64,000 bases of DNA from Lacunisphaera sp. (GTDB taxonomy: Bacteria > Verrucomicrobiota > Verrucomicrobiia > Opitutales > Opitutaceae). Every line of letters begins with the position of its first letter. Within the stretch, counting starts at the first letter, position 1. The stretch is from NCBI GenBank assembly GCA_029945445.1, contig JAQSCO010000014.1, forward strand, positions 1 to 64,000, written 5' to 3'. The position numbers were made by a program, and so were the translations under genes. This document shows, piece after piece, positions 23,945 through 33,175 of the stretch. The notes under the pieces were generated by a model that was not told the origin of the DNA, did no database searches, and saw only the letters and a program-made list of their open reading frames with translations.

Positions 23945-25204
23945 TTATTTCTCCGCGAGCTTCGCCTTCCATGCGGCATAGGCCGCGGGCAGGGCGGTGG
24001 CGCGGGAGTTATACCAGCTGTAGCCCTTGCGACGCTCAAGGCTGAGTTCGGTCACGGTGTAGTGCACCATGCGGTCGCGCTCGCTGAAGATCGGCTTGCC
24101 CGTGCCAAGCTCGGAGAAGCGCGCCCAGAGGTCCGGCGCGCTGTTGTGCGGCACGAGGCCGGTGCCGCTGGTGGCATCGCGGTCCCACTTGACGCCTGGG
24201 ATCGCATGGGCGGGAAACCACGCCATGGCGCCTTCGACGGCCGCGACGATCTGCGGGGTTGGCGCCGGGATCGTCATGAGGAACAGCACGAGGCCGACGC
24301 TCTCGTTGGAGCATTCGGAGATGGGCTCGAAGTTGCGCGCGGCGCAGGGCTTGAGCGTCAGGGCGTCATGCTGCTGGCCCCAGACCGTGAGGTGGCCGGC
24401 GGCATTCTTCAACTGGGCGGCCAGCACGCAGGCGATGCCGAGGGCAAGTTGCTGCTGTGCGCGGGCGGCGAAGTCGGCCGGAACGAACGCGAACTCCTCC
24501 CTGCGGCCGGCGATATCGCGCAGCAGCTCAAGGATGTGGACCATCGCGTCGTCGTTGAACGTGATGGCGTCGTGATACCACCCGACGAGCGGGTAGACCT
24601 GCGGGAAGCCGCCGTTGGGATACTGGGAGGCGAGGGCGTAATCGAGCCCGCGCAGGAAGGAGTCGCGCCAGAGGCGGACGCGCGCGTCGTCGCCGGCGGT
24701 GTGCGCGACCAGGGCGAGGAAGCGCAGCTCGTAGATCGTGGCGTCATTGTCGAACGTGCCGCCGCTCCAGACATCGTGATGGTTGTCCGCGGCCATCGGG
24801 TCGCGCGAGTAGTCGCCGCTCTTGGTCCAGGCGCCGACGGGTGTCTGCCACTTGACGACGCGGTCGGCAATGATGCGCGCCTCCTCGGAGGCATACCATT
24901 TGGCGGGGGCGCCGAGGCGCACGCCCTTGCTGTAGGAGGAGCCGATCGGGCCGCCCGGCAGCGGCTTGGTCGCGGAGTGGTCGACAAGGTCGCGCGGCGG
25001 CAGGAGCTTCGCGCGCTCGGCCGACGCCTGCCAGTAGGCCCGCCAGGCCGGCTGCTCACCGGCGGGGAGCGCGGCGATGCGCGCCCCGGTCACGGGCAGA
25101 AAGGCATCCGGTTCCCACGGCCGGGGCGAGGCGACGAGACCGGACAAGGTGCCGGCGAGAAGGAACAGTGGGAAGAGGCGAACGAAGCGGGGCAGGGTAG
25201 GCAT
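23945..25204 (-). CDS. Pectate lyase, family PL10
   Basis: The 419-residue exported protein (signal peptide 1-25) shows the PL10 (alpha/alpha toroid) pattern: GAWTKSGDYSRD, GTFDNDATIYELRFL, ASQYPNGGFPQVYPLVGWYH and AITFNDDAMV. Family members cleave polygalacturonate by beta elimination with calcium. The C-terminus ends at AAYAAWKAKLAEK, typical of PL10. It is last in the minus-strand uronate operon. A second, shorter PL10 is at 41225. Confidence 0.85.
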   Translation of the reverse strand: MPTLPRFVRLFPLFLLAGTLSGLVASPRPWEPDAFLPVTGARIAALPAGEQPAWRAYWQASAERAKLLPPRDLVDHSATKPLPGGPIGSSYSKGVRLGAPAKWYASEEARIIADRVVKWQTPVGAWTKSGDYSRDPMAADNHHDVWSGGTFDNDATIYELRFLALVAHTAGDDARVRLWRDSFLRGLDYALASQYPNGGFPQVYPLVGWYHDAITFNDDAMVHILELLRDIAGRREEFAFVPADFAARAQQQLALGIACVLAAQLKNAAGHLTVWGQQHDALTLKPCAARNFEPISECSNESVGLVLFLMTIPAPTPQIVAAVEGAMAWFPAHAIPGVKWDRDATSGTGLVPHNSAPDLWARFSELGTGKPIFSERDRMVHYTVTELSLERRKGYSWYNSRATALPAAYAAWKAKLAEK

Positions 25205-25260
25205 GGTGGGCGGGTGAACACGCAGGCTTGTTGGGCGGGTTGCCCGGGAAAGTATCAGCC

Positions 25261-26355
25261 TTACCGGACGACGCGGGCGCTGCCGCCCTTCATGAGCCTC
25301 TCGACTTCCTTCTGCGTGGCCATCGAGGTGTCGCCGGGGGTCGTCGAGGCGAAGGCACCGTGGGCCGCGCCGTAGTCGACGGCGAGCTGCGGGTCGTTCT
25401 TGGAAAGAAAGCCGAACTGCAGGCCCGACGCGAACGAGTCGCCGCCGCCGACGCGGTCGAGGATCTCGAGGCGCGGATACTGGCGGCTCTCGTAGAACTT
25501 GCCCTCGTGCCAGAGAATCGCGGACCAGTCGTTGACCGTCGCGGTGTGGACGTGGCGCAGCGTCGTGGCCGCGACCTTGAAGTTGGGAAACTCCTTCACG
25601 GCGGTCTCGATCATCGCCTTGAAGGCGGCGGTCTCAAGGTGCTTGAGGTCCTCGGCGCCCTTGACGGCGAAGCCGAGCGAGGCGGTGAAGTCCTCCTCGT
25701 TGCCGATCATGACGTCGACATACTTGGCGATCTCGCGGTTGACCTCCTGCGCCTTCTGCAGGCCGCCGATGGTTTTCCAGAGCGAAGGCCGGTAGTTCAA
25801 ATCATAGCTGACGATCGTGCCGTGCTTGTTCGCGGCCTTGACGGCCTCGACGGTGAGCTCGGCGGTGGAGGCGGAGAGCGCGGCGAAGATGCCGCCAGTG
25901 TGGAACCAGCGCACGCCGTGCTCGCCGAAGATCTCGTCCCAGTTGAAATCGCCCGGCTTGAGCTGCGAGGCGGCGGTGTGGCCGCGGTCGGACACGCCGA
26001 CGGCGCCGCGGATGCCGAAGCCGCGCTCGGTGAAGTTGAGGCCGTTGCGGACGGTGCGGCCGATGCCGTCGTCCTCGCGCCACTTGAGGTAGTTGGTGGC
26101 CACGCCGCCCTGCATGATGAAGTCCTCGACGAGATGGCCGACCTCGTTGTCGACAAAGGCGGTGCAGACGGCGGTCCGCTGGTTGAAGCATTTCCGCAGG
26201 CCGCGCGAGGTGTTGTATTCGCCGCCGCCCTCCCAGGCGGTGAACGAGCGGGCGGTGCGCACGCGGCCCTCGCCGGGGTCGAGGCGGAGCATGACCTCGC
26301 CGAGCGAGAGCTGATCGTAACGGCAGGATGAAGCGGGGCGGATTTTGAGGGACAT
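25261..26355 (-). CDS. kdgK: 2-keto-3-deoxygluconate kinase
   Basis: The 364-residue PfkB-family kinase has the KdgK N-terminal strand GEVMLRLDPGEG, the substrate loop WEGGGEYNTSRGL, VSYDLNYRPSLWK and the catalytic DRVGGGDSFASGL. It phosphorylates KDG to KDPG, the step shared by both uronate branches. It lies between the KDPG aldolase gene and PL10 on the same strand, and a REP palindrome (26381-26432) separates it from the aldolase gene. A second paralogue is at 13699. Confidence 0.9.
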   Translation of the reverse strand: MSLKIRPASSCRYDQLSLGEVMLRLDPGEGRVRTARSFTAWEGGGEYNTSRGLRKCFNQRTAVCTAFVDNEVGHLVEDFIMQGGVATNYLKWREDDGIGRTVRNGLNFTERGFGIRGAVGVSDRGHTAASQLKPGDFNWDEIFGEHGVRWFHTGGIFAALSASTAELTVEAVKAANKHGTIVSYDLNYRPSLWKTIGGLQKAQEVNREIAKYVDVMIGNEEDFTASLGFAVKGAEDLKHLETAAFKAMIETAVKEFPNFKVAATTLRHVHTATVNDWSAILWHEGKFYESRQYPRLEILDRVGGGDSFASGLQFGFLSKNDPQLAVDYGAAHGAFASTTPGDTSMATQKEVERLMKGGSARVVR

Positions 26356-26380
26356 GGGAGAAATTTATTCAGAGGCTTTT

Positions 26381-26432
26381 GTAGGGCTGCCGCTTGTCGG
26401 CAGGCCGGCCCGGCGACAAGCGCCGGCCCTAC
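26381..26432. repeat. REP palindrome between the kdgK and eda genes
   Basis: GTAGGGCTGCCGCTTGTCGG pairs with CGACAAGCGCCGGCCCTAC. The right arm's complement, 21 bases long, reappears exactly at 47444-47464 inside a GH43 gene. In mRNA it may shield the upstream message or reduce kdgK expression relative to eda. Confidence 0.7.
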
Positions 26433-26441
26433 AGGATGAGA

Positions 26442-27077
26442 TTAGGCTTTGGCGGCGGCGGCGACAAATTCCTTCGCGCGCTTGGTGATGGCGGCCCAGT
26501 CGCCGGCCTTCAGTGCGGCGGCGGAGACCAGCGCACTGCCGGCGGCGGTGGCGAAGGCACCGGCCTTGAGGAAGTCGCCGACCGTCTCGGGTGTGACGCC
26601 GCCGGTGGGCAGGAACTCGATCTTCGGGAACGGCCCCTTGAGGGACTTGATGTAGGCGGCGCCGAAGAACTCGGCGGGGAAGATCTTCACGACGTCGACG
26701 CCGAGTTCCCACGAGGTGTAGGCTTCCGTCGGCGTGAGCGCGCCGCCGAGAATCGGGACGTTGAGCTCCTGGCACACGGCGATGACGGTCGGGCGCACGG
26801 CGGGCGTGACGATGAACTTGGCCCCGGCGGCGATGCCCTGGCGCGCGGTGGCGGCGTCGAGGACAGTGCCGAGGCCGAGGAGGACCTGCGGCAGTTCCCG
26901 GGCGACCTGCGCGCAGAGCTCGAGGGCGTTGGGCGTCGTCATCGTGAGCTCGATGCAGTTGAGGCCGCCGGCGGAAAGCGCGCGGGCGCAGTCCATCAGG
27001 CTGGCGGAACTGTCGGCGCGGATGAGCGCGATGACTTTTTCGGCTTTGAGGCGGGCGAGAACTTCCTGCTTGGTCAT
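26442..27077 (-). CDS. eda: KDPG/KHG aldolase
   Basis: The 211-residue class I aldolase has the expected Glu43 (NCIELTMTTP), the Schiff-base Lys131 in VDVVKIFPAEFFG and FLPTGGVTPE for phosphate binding. It splits KDPG to pyruvate and glyceraldehyde 3-phosphate, the last step of uronate breakdown. It lies in the IclR-LarA-eda-kdgK-PL10 row. Confidence 0.92.
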   Translation of the reverse strand: MTKQEVLARLKAEKVIALIRADSSASLMDCARALSAGGLNCIELTMTTPNALELCAQVARELPQVLLGLGTVLDAATARQGIAAGAKFIVTPAVRPTVIAVCQELNVPILGGALTPTEAYTSWELGVDVVKIFPAEFFGAAYIKSLKGPFPKIEFLPTGGVTPETVGDFLKAGAFATAAGSALVSAAALKAGDWAAITKRAKEFVAAAAKA

Positions 27078-27186
27078 GGGGTGGGCGGCGGGACGCCGCG
27101 GTTGAAAGTTGAGAGATGAGGATTGAGGGGAAATGGCCGGGAACCGGGAGGCAAGGCGGCGTGTGTTTTAAGACGCGCTGCGTGCG

Positions 27187-28482
27187 TCATTCCCCGCCAG
27201 CCCACTTGGGCTTGTGGCGGAGATGATAGAGCCGCTCGCCGGCCTTGGGTTCGTAGAAGATGCCTTCCGCCTCGCGGTTGGCGTAGTCGTCCCGGTTGAT
27301 CGTGCGCCAGTCGCGGTAGCCGAGATTGATTTTTTTGCACGTCGCCTCGGGGATGCCGGTGGCAAGCGTCACGCGCACGCGGGGCGTCTCGAGGCCGGTC
27401 TGCTCGTCGTAGGTGCCGATGCCGTGGACGTGGGTGGAGTGGGCGAGGGTACCCCAGGGCTCGTGCTTGAATTTGTCCCACTGCTTGAGGAAATACTGCA
27501 CGCAGTGGTAGCCGATGCGCTCGATCATCGCGCCGTGGACGAGCGAGACCTCGTGGATGTGCGGCGCGTAGATGATGAGCTCGCCGCCGTCGGCGACGAT
27601 CGGCTCAAGCTTATACATGCACTTCCCGCCGACCCAGAGTTCGTCATACATCGGCGGCGCGCAGGAGAGCACGGTCTGAAACGGATGGTCCTTGTAGGTG
27701 ATGTGGAGCTCGCGGGAGAGTTCGCTGGCGTCGTCCCACGCCTGCTCGGGCGTGCCGGCGAAGAGGCCGGCGAGCTCGCCCTTGCCGTGGACGACCAGGC
27801 AGAAGCAGAGCTTGGGCACGGTGACCATCGCGCCGGCGCGGTCGACGACCTTGCGGACGGGCGTCCATTTGTTGCCGATGATCATCGGGTTCGTGACGAC
27901 GGCGCCGAGCCAGTGGAAGAAGTTCAGGATGCCCGGCCCCGCGACGCCGGGGAACAGGTATTTGTTGCCGCCGGAGAAGCCGACGACCTCGTGTGGGAAG
28001 ACCGGGCCGACGATGATGAGCTGGTCGTAGTCGAAGAGGCGCCGGTTGATGTGCACGGGCACATCCATCGCGAAGAGGCCGCCGGAAAGTTCCTTGATGT
28101 CAGCGGCGGGGATGTTGCCGAGGTCGCGCAGCGCGGCGGGGTTGTCCCACTCGTGGTTGATGAACTCGACGTCCTGATAGGTGGAGGCGCGCTCGGCGGC
28201 GGTGATCTGGACGCGGTGGTTGATGGCCTCGTCCGGCATCGCGGGGTGCGTGCCGAGCGCGATCATGACGTCGAATTTCGTCACGCGGCCCGCGAGCTGG
28301 GCGTAGAGGGTCTTGAACATCAGGCCGACCGGCGCGGTGCGGGTGTGGTCCGGGATGATGAGCAGGACGCGCTTGCCGCGGTAGTCGGCGGCCGGGCAGG
28401 CGGCGGCGACGAGCGCGCTGACCTGGGCGGCGTCAACCGACTGGCCGGCGGGAGCGAGAGAGCGATGGGGAGCCACGGCCAT
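27187..28482 (-). CDS. LarA-family nickel-dependent racemase/epimerase homologue
   Basis: The 431-residue protein matches LarA (DUF2088): LLIIPDHTRTAPVG (45-48 DHTR), ALGTHPAM (77-80), GPVFPHEVVGFSGGNKYLFP with Lys174 in the place of the cofactor-bound Lys of LarA, and a C-terminal domain with VADGGELIIYAPHIHEVS. Known members racemise or epimerise 2-hydroxy acids using the pincer nickel nucleotide. In this operon a sugar-acid C2 epimerase acting on mannonate or gluconate is plausible. ATG 28482 lies 17 bases after the IclR stop. Confidence 0.8.
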   Translation of the reverse strand: MAVAPHRSLAPAGQSVDAAQVSALVAAACPAADYRGKRVLLIIPDHTRTAPVGLMFKTLYAQLAGRVTKFDVMIALGTHPAMPDEAINHRVQITAAERASTYQDVEFINHEWDNPAALRDLGNIPAADIKELSGGLFAMDVPVHINRRLFDYDQLIIVGPVFPHEVVGFSGGNKYLFPGVAGPGILNFFHWLGAVVTNPMIIGNKWTPVRKVVDRAGAMVTVPKLCFCLVVHGKGELAGLFAGTPEQAWDDASELSRELHITYKDHPFQTVLSCAPPMYDELWVGGKCMYKLEPIVADGGELIIYAPHIHEVSLVHGAMIERIGYHCVQYFLKQWDKFKHEPWGTLAHSTHVHGIGTYDEQTGLETPRVRVTLATGIPEATCKKINLGYRDWRTINRDDYANREAEGIFYEPKAGERLYHLRHKPKWAGGE

Positions 28483-28499
28483 GGGAAACGCCGCGGAGC

Positions 28500-29303
28500 T
28501 TAGCGGCGGGGCGCGGTGTAGCCAAGCAAACGCGAGAGCTCGACGGCGGCGGCCTTGACGGCCTTGGCCATCTCGGGGATGCGCTCCCGCGTAAAGCGGA
28601 CGGTCGCAGCGGTGATGCCGATGGCGGCAGCGACCTGGCCGTCGGCCCCGTAGACGGGCACGGCGAGGCAACGGACGCCGGCGTTGAACTCCTCGTCATC
28701 GAGGCTATAGCCGCGCTTGCGCGTCAGCTCGACCTCGCGCTTGAGCTCGGTGAGCGTGGTCAGCGTGTGCGGCGTGCGGCGGGTCAGACGCGCGCCGGTG
28801 TAGAACTCAGTCAGGCGGTTCTGATGCAGGAAGGAGAGGAAGGTCTTGCCGGTCGACGAGCAATGCAGCTCAGCGAGAAAGCCGGGTCGCGACGCGGCGC
28901 GCAGCGGATGCGGGCTATCCTGCACGGCCACGATGAGCGAGCGGTCGTCGCAGGGGATGGCGAGGTGCGAGGTCTCGTCGATCTGCCGGGTGAGTTTTTC
29001 CAGGATCGGCAGGGCGGCGGTGCGGATTTCCGTGCCGGCGAGCGAAGCGTTGCCCAGCTGGATCAGGACCGGGCCGAGCTCGAAGTGGCCGCCGTTCTTG
29101 CGGACCAGTCCCTCAAGGTGCAGCGTGGTCATGATGCGCAGGGTGGTCGTGACCGGGATGCCGAGCGTGCGGCCGATGTCCGCGGCCTTGTAGCCGTCGC
29201 TGCGGCCGCCCAGCAGCTTGAGGATGCGGCAGGCGTTCCGCAGGTTCGGGATGACGTAGCGTTCCTGGCTGGCGGCGGGCGCGGAAGGGACGGGGGCGGG
29301 CAT
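28500..29303 (-). CDS. IclR-family transcription regulator
   Basis: The 267-residue protein has an N-terminal winged helix (ACRILKLLGG, ADIGRTLGIPVTTTLRIMTT) and a C-terminal effector domain (SHLAIPCDDRSLIVAVQD then TRKRGYSLDDEEFNAGVRCL). IclR proteins such as KdgR control pectin and uronate genes by binding KDG. It heads the minus-strand operon and is divergent from the TonB receptor gene. ATG 29303 was chosen as the start nearest the domain. The palindromes TTCATTAGTGAA at 29423 and 29723 are its likely sites. Confidence 0.85.
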   Translation of the reverse strand: MPAPVPSAPAASQERYVIPNLRNACRILKLLGGRSDGYKAADIGRTLGIPVTTTLRIMTTLHLEGLVRKNGGHFELGPVLIQLGNASLAGTEIRTAALPILEKLTRQIDETSHLAIPCDDRSLIVAVQDSPHPLRAASRPGFLAELHCSSTGKTFLSFLHQNRLTEFYTGARLTRRTPHTLTTLTELKREVELTRKRGYSLDDEEFNAGVRCLAVPVYGADGQVAAAIGITAATVRFTRERIPEMAKAVKAAAVELSRLLGYTAPRR

Positions 29304-29422
29304 GGGGCGGGTAGGGAGGGAAGCGATAGCCGTTTTTGGGGGACGACCAAGGCTAAAGAGAATCCAAGCAGGACAGAAGATCTGTCGCCAAGGAAGATGA
29401 GTATTCAAATATGGAAGGCAAG

Positions 29423-29434
29423 TTCATTAGTGAA
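29423..29434. promoter_or_regulatory. Candidate IclR operator, site 1
   Basis: GTTCATTAGTGAAC (29422-29435) has 5-base arms GTTCA/TGAAC around ATTAG-like DNA. It is 120 bases upstream of the IclR start. The 12-base core recurs exactly at 29723 and as TTCGCTAATGAA at 50406. Confidence 0.6.
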
Positions 29435-29722
29435 CCCATAAATTTCCTCGCCGCCTGGCGGTTCGCCCACCCAACCCGGCCCACTACCCGAAGGGAAACC
29501 GCCCCGGTCTGCGGCTCCCGGCGCTCCCGGCGGCGGATCTTTTCTTTTCCGCCGGCGCGGGGCGCCGGTCATCTAATAATAATTAAACAATACCCTTGAA
29601 CCGTGCCGGCCAAAGCCTATCCCATGAAGGAACCACCCCGTTCGCGGCATGATTCAAGTCTTCCGCCACCCCAAAATATTTTGTTGCCCCGGCCGGCCAT
29701 ATGTTCATGGATGGATGCCTGA

Positions 29723-29734
29723 TTCATTAGTGAA
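29723..29734. promoter_or_regulatory. Candidate IclR operator, site 2
   Basis: TTCATTAGTGAA lies 84 bases upstream of the TonB receptor ATG, where a repressor or activator of the rightward pectin operon would be expected. Confidence 0.6.
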
Positions 29735-29817
29735 ATACCCCGTTTAATTCTGCCTCCGGTCGCGGCCCGGTTTTCCCGGAGTGCGGCCACTGCCCTTTAA
29801 CCCTGACCCCACTAGCC

Positions 29818-32800
29818 ATGAAAACCTACCCCCCCAGCTGGCAGCGCCTCACCGCGTTTGTCACCTCCCGCAGCGGCCGCACCGTCGGCCGCTTGCTCTG
29901 CTCACTCGCGCTCGTCACCGGCCTCGCGCTGCCTGCCGCCCAGGCGCAGACGGGCACCGGCAGCATCACCGGCCGCGTGTCCAACGTCGGCAACGCCAAA
30001 TACGTCGGCAACGCCGTGGTGTCCATCGTGGGCACCAAGGAGCAGACCCTCACCAACGACTACGGCGAATACCGCCTGAACAACGTGCCCGCGGGCGAGG
30101 TGAAGCTGCGTGTCGAGTCCACCGGCCTGGACGCCGAGACCGTGCCGGTCACCGTGACCGCCGGCGCGACCGCCACCCATGATTTCGACCTGACCAGCGC
30201 CGAGCGCTACGGCGAGGACAAGACCGTCAAGCTCGACACCTTTGTCGTGTCGGCCAACCGCGAGTTCGAGGGCAATGCGATCGCGGCGAACGAACAGCGC
30301 TACGCCAAGGGCCTCAAGGTGGTCATGGCCGCCGACGCCTTTGGTGACGTCACCGAGGGCAACGTCGGCGAATTCCTGAAGTTCCTGCCCGGTGTCTCCG
30401 TCGACTACGTGGCCGCCGACGTCCGCACGGTTTCCGTCCGTGGCTTTGCCTCCAACTTCACCAACGTCTACCTCGACGGCATGCCCATCACGAGTTCCAA
30501 CTCGGGCGCGGCGGGCCGCCAGTTTGAGTTCGAGCAGGCCTCGATCAACAATGCCGCCCGCGTCGAGGTGCTCAAGGTGCCGGTGCCCGACATGCCGGCC
30601 AACGGCATTGGCGGCAACGTCAACCTGGTCAGCAAGAGCTCGCTCGAACGCAAGGGCGCCCAGTTCAACTACAAGGTGGGCGTCAGCCTCAACAACGAGG
30701 ACCTGAGCCTCGGCAAGACCCCGGGCCCGCGCAACGAGAGCTCCCGCAAGGTTCTGCCCGGTTTCGAGTTCGATTACACCCTGCCGGTGAACAAAAACTT
30801 CGGCCTCGTCGTGACCGGCCTCAGCTCCAGTCAGTTCAACGAGCAGCATCGCTGGCAGACCACGAACAATTACCAGCAGGGCGGCGCCACCGTCGACAAC
30901 CCCCTCATGCAGCAGTGGCAGTTGCAGGACGGCCCGAAGTTCACGGACCGCCAGTCGGGCAGCATCAAGGCCGACTGGAAGATCTCCGACAACCAGCGCA
31001 TCTCCGCGATGGTGCAGGACAGCTACTACCACTCCTTCTTCGGCAACCGTAACCTGAACTTCGACATCGGCACCACGGCCACCACGGCGGCCGTCGGGGG
31101 CAGCGTCCTGTCGTTCGGCCCCACCTTTGCCCAGAGCGCCACGGGCACTTTTTCCGCCACCGATCCCTACGGCAACCGCGGGCGCATGACGCAGGGCAGC
31201 TCGTTCCGCGACAAGTATGGCAACACGAACGCCGGCAACCTCCGCTACAGCTACACCGGTTCGGTGTGGGATCTGGAGGCGGGGGCCCATGCCGCCGAGT
31301 CGCGCACCTGGTATCGCATCCTCGGCCGCGGTCACTTCGCCAACATTGGCACCCGCCTGGTCGGCGTGTCCAACCTCCGGTCCGACAATGTCAACAACCC
31401 GGATAAGCTCACCTTCAACGCCACCGACGCCACTGGGGCCAACATCAATCCTTACCTGCTGAGCAATTATCGTCTCACCAACCTGTCGGATGATCCCATC
31501 GACGGCGTCGCCAAGATGAAGGGCGGCTATGCCGACCTCAAACGCGACTTACAACTCGGCAAGCTACCGCTGACCGTCCAGGCGGGCACCCGGATCTACC
31601 AGGAATCCAAGGACAACCGCCGCGCCACCCGCAGCTGGAACTTCGTCGGCGCCGACGGCCTCGCCAACACGGCGGACGATAGCGCCGCGCCTTATCTTGA
31701 TACCAACTACCTCAATCAGGATCCGTATTGGGGCTCGAAGCCGATCCAGTGGGTCGACGCCTACAAGCTGGCCCAGACCCTCGCGAGCAACCCGGCTTAT
31801 TTCCAGGAAAACGCGGTCACCAGCGAGCAGTTCCGCATCAACAATTCGGAAAAGATCACCGAGACCGTCACCGCCTACTACCTCCAGCTCGAGGGCAAGC
31901 TGCTGAACAACCGCCTGTCGTTCGTGACCGGCGTCCGTTATGAGAAGACCAAGGACCTGGGCGAAGGCGTGCTCAACCAGCCGAACATCGTCTGGCAGAG
32001 AAACGCCAACGGCACCTACGTGGACGGGGATCCGGTCGCGGCCGGTGTCCAGCGGGTGCTGCGCACCGATATCGGCGCCCTGAACGCCAACGGCACCGCC
32101 AACTCGGTGCAGGCGGTTAATGCCATCCTCAAGGAGCGCGGGTTCAAGCCCACCCGCGACTATGATGGCTACTACCCGAGCCTGAACTTCACCTACAACG
32201 CCACCGAGAACCTGCTGGTGCGCCTCGGTTATGCCAAGACCATGGGCCGGCCGGATTACACCAACATCATCCCGGCCACCACGATCAACGAGGATAACAC
32301 CGACCCGGTCAGCAACCCCGGCACCCTCACGATCCGCAACACCGGCCTGAAGCCCTGGTCGGCCAACAATTACGACCTGTCGCTGGAGTATTACTTCAAG
32401 AAGAGCGGCTACATCTCGGCCGGCGTGTTCTATAAGGAAATTTCCAACTTCTTTGATGCCCGGAATGGCACGGTGGATGCCGCGCTGGCGGAGCAGTTGG
32501 GGATCGGGCCGGAGTTCATCGGCTGGGGGGTGACCACGACCATCAACGGCACGGGCACCGCCAAGATCACCGGCTACGAGTTCAACGCCAACCGGCAGCT
32601 CGATTTCCTCCCCGGCTACCTGCGCTATCTCAGCGTCAATGCCAACGGGACCAAGCTCGAGCTTTCGGGGGCCAGCCTGAGCGCCTTCACGCTCTTCATC
32701 CCCGAGACGGGGAACATCGGCATCAGCTGGAACAAGAAGCCCATCAGCGCCAAGCTCAACTTCAACTACCGCGGCCGCGAGATCGGCACCTCCGCCACCG

Positions 32801-33057
32801 CGGTTTCGGCCCAGACCGGCGCCCAGTATGGCGCCACCAACGGGTTCTACGAATACTACAAGGCCCGCTGGAACTGTGATGTGAATTTGGAGTATACGCT
32901 GAGCAAGCGCTTCAAGCTGTATGCGAATGCCCGCAACATCTTCAACGCGCAGCAGATCATCCAGCGTTACTCGGATACCAGCGCCAAATACGGGATGAAC
33001 TTCCGCCGGGAGGAGTTCGGCATCCAGATCGCCGCGGGCATCAAGGGCACCTTCTAA
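29818..33057 (+). CDS. TonB-dependent receptor with carboxypeptidase-regulatory-like domain
   Basis: The 1079-residue outer-membrane protein has a long signal peptide (1-44, ending AQAQ), a CarboxypepD_reg-like beta sandwich (about 47-125: GSITGRVSNVGNAKYVGNAV), a TonB-box-like stretch (VKLDTFVVSANRE), a plug domain (DVTEGNVGEFLKFLPGVSVD, then VSVRGFASNFTNVYLDGMPI) and a 22-strand barrel ending in a terminal Phe. It probably imports pectic oligomers, as first gene of the rightward operon. No SusD-like partner is adjacent, which is usual for verrucomicrobial receptors of this type. Confidence 0.9.
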   Translation: MKTYPPSWQRLTAFVTSRSGRTVGRLLCSLALVTGLALPAAQAQTGTGSITGRVSNVGNAKYVGNAVVSIVGTKEQTLTNDYGEYRLNNVPAGEVKLRVESTGLDAETVPVTVTAGATATHDFDLTSAERYGEDKTVKLDTFVVSANREFEGNAIAANEQRYAKGLKVVMAADAFGDVTEGNVGEFLKFLPGVSVDYVAADVRTVSVRGFASNFTNVYLDGMPITSSNSGAAGRQFEFEQASINNAARVEVLKVPVPDMPANGIGGNVNLVSKSSLERKGAQFNYKVGVSLNNEDLSLGKTPGPRNESSRKVLPGFEFDYTLPVNKNFGLVVTGLSSSQFNEQHRWQTTNNYQQGGATVDNPLMQQWQLQDGPKFTDRQSGSIKADWKISDNQRISAMVQDSYYHSFFGNRNLNFDIGTTATTAAVGGSVLSFGPTFAQSATGTFSATDPYGNRGRMTQGSSFRDKYGNTNAGNLRYSYTGSVWDLEAGAHAAESRTWYRILGRGHFANIGTRLVGVSNLRSDNVNNPDKLTFNATDATGANINPYLLSNYRLTNLSDDPIDGVAKMKGGYADLKRDLQLGKLPLTVQAGTRIYQESKDNRRATRSWNFVGADGLANTADDSAAPYLDTNYLNQDPYWGSKPIQWVDAYKLAQTLASNPAYFQENAVTSEQFRINNSEKITETVTAYYLQLEGKLLNNRLSFVTGVRYEKTKDLGEGVLNQPNIVWQRNANGTYVDGDPVAAGVQRVLRTDIGALNANGTANSVQAVNAILKERGFKPTRDYDGYYPSLNFTYNATENLLVRLGYAKTMGRPDYTNIIPATTINEDNTDPVSNPGTLTIRNTGLKPWSANNYDLSLEYYFKKSGYISAGVFYKEISNFFDARNGTVDAALAEQLGIGPEFIGWGVTTTINGTGTAKITGYEFNANRQLDFLPGYLRYLSVNANGTKLELSGASLSAFTLFIPETGNIGISWNKKPISAKLNFNYRGREIGTSATAVSAQTGAQYGATNGFYEYYKARWNCDVNLEYTLSKRFKLYANARNIFNAQQIIQRYSDTSAKYGMNFRREEFGIQIAAGIKGTF

Positions 33058-33091
33058 GTATCGCTCCATATTCCTTCTTTGTAACAACGCT

Positions 33092-33120
33092 GCCCGGGGC
33101 TTTCACGCCTCGGGCCGCTT
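33092..33120 (+). terminator. Stem-loop after the TonB receptor gene
   Basis: GCCCGGGGC-TTTCAC-GCCTCGGGC (one G-T pair) is followed by CGCTTTAC. The T-run is short, so it may only attenuate transcription into the kduI gene and give the receptor a higher dose than the enzymes. Confidence 0.5.
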
Positions 33121-33175
33121 TACTGAATCAGCGACGCACCGCAGGCTCCCGCCGCGTTTCGTTTCCCGTTTTTCC

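Larger units (their letters stand above)
29304..29817. promoter_or_regulatory. Divergent regulatory region of the pectin locus
   Basis: This 514-base gap contains two copies of TTCATTAGTGAA and an AT-rich stretch (29571-29595, TCTAATAATAATTAAAC), rare in this GC-rich window. A weak sigma70-like pair TTGAAC (29596-29601) and TATCCC (29618-29623) with a 16-base spacer is on the plus strand. No gene is evident. Confidence 0.6.
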
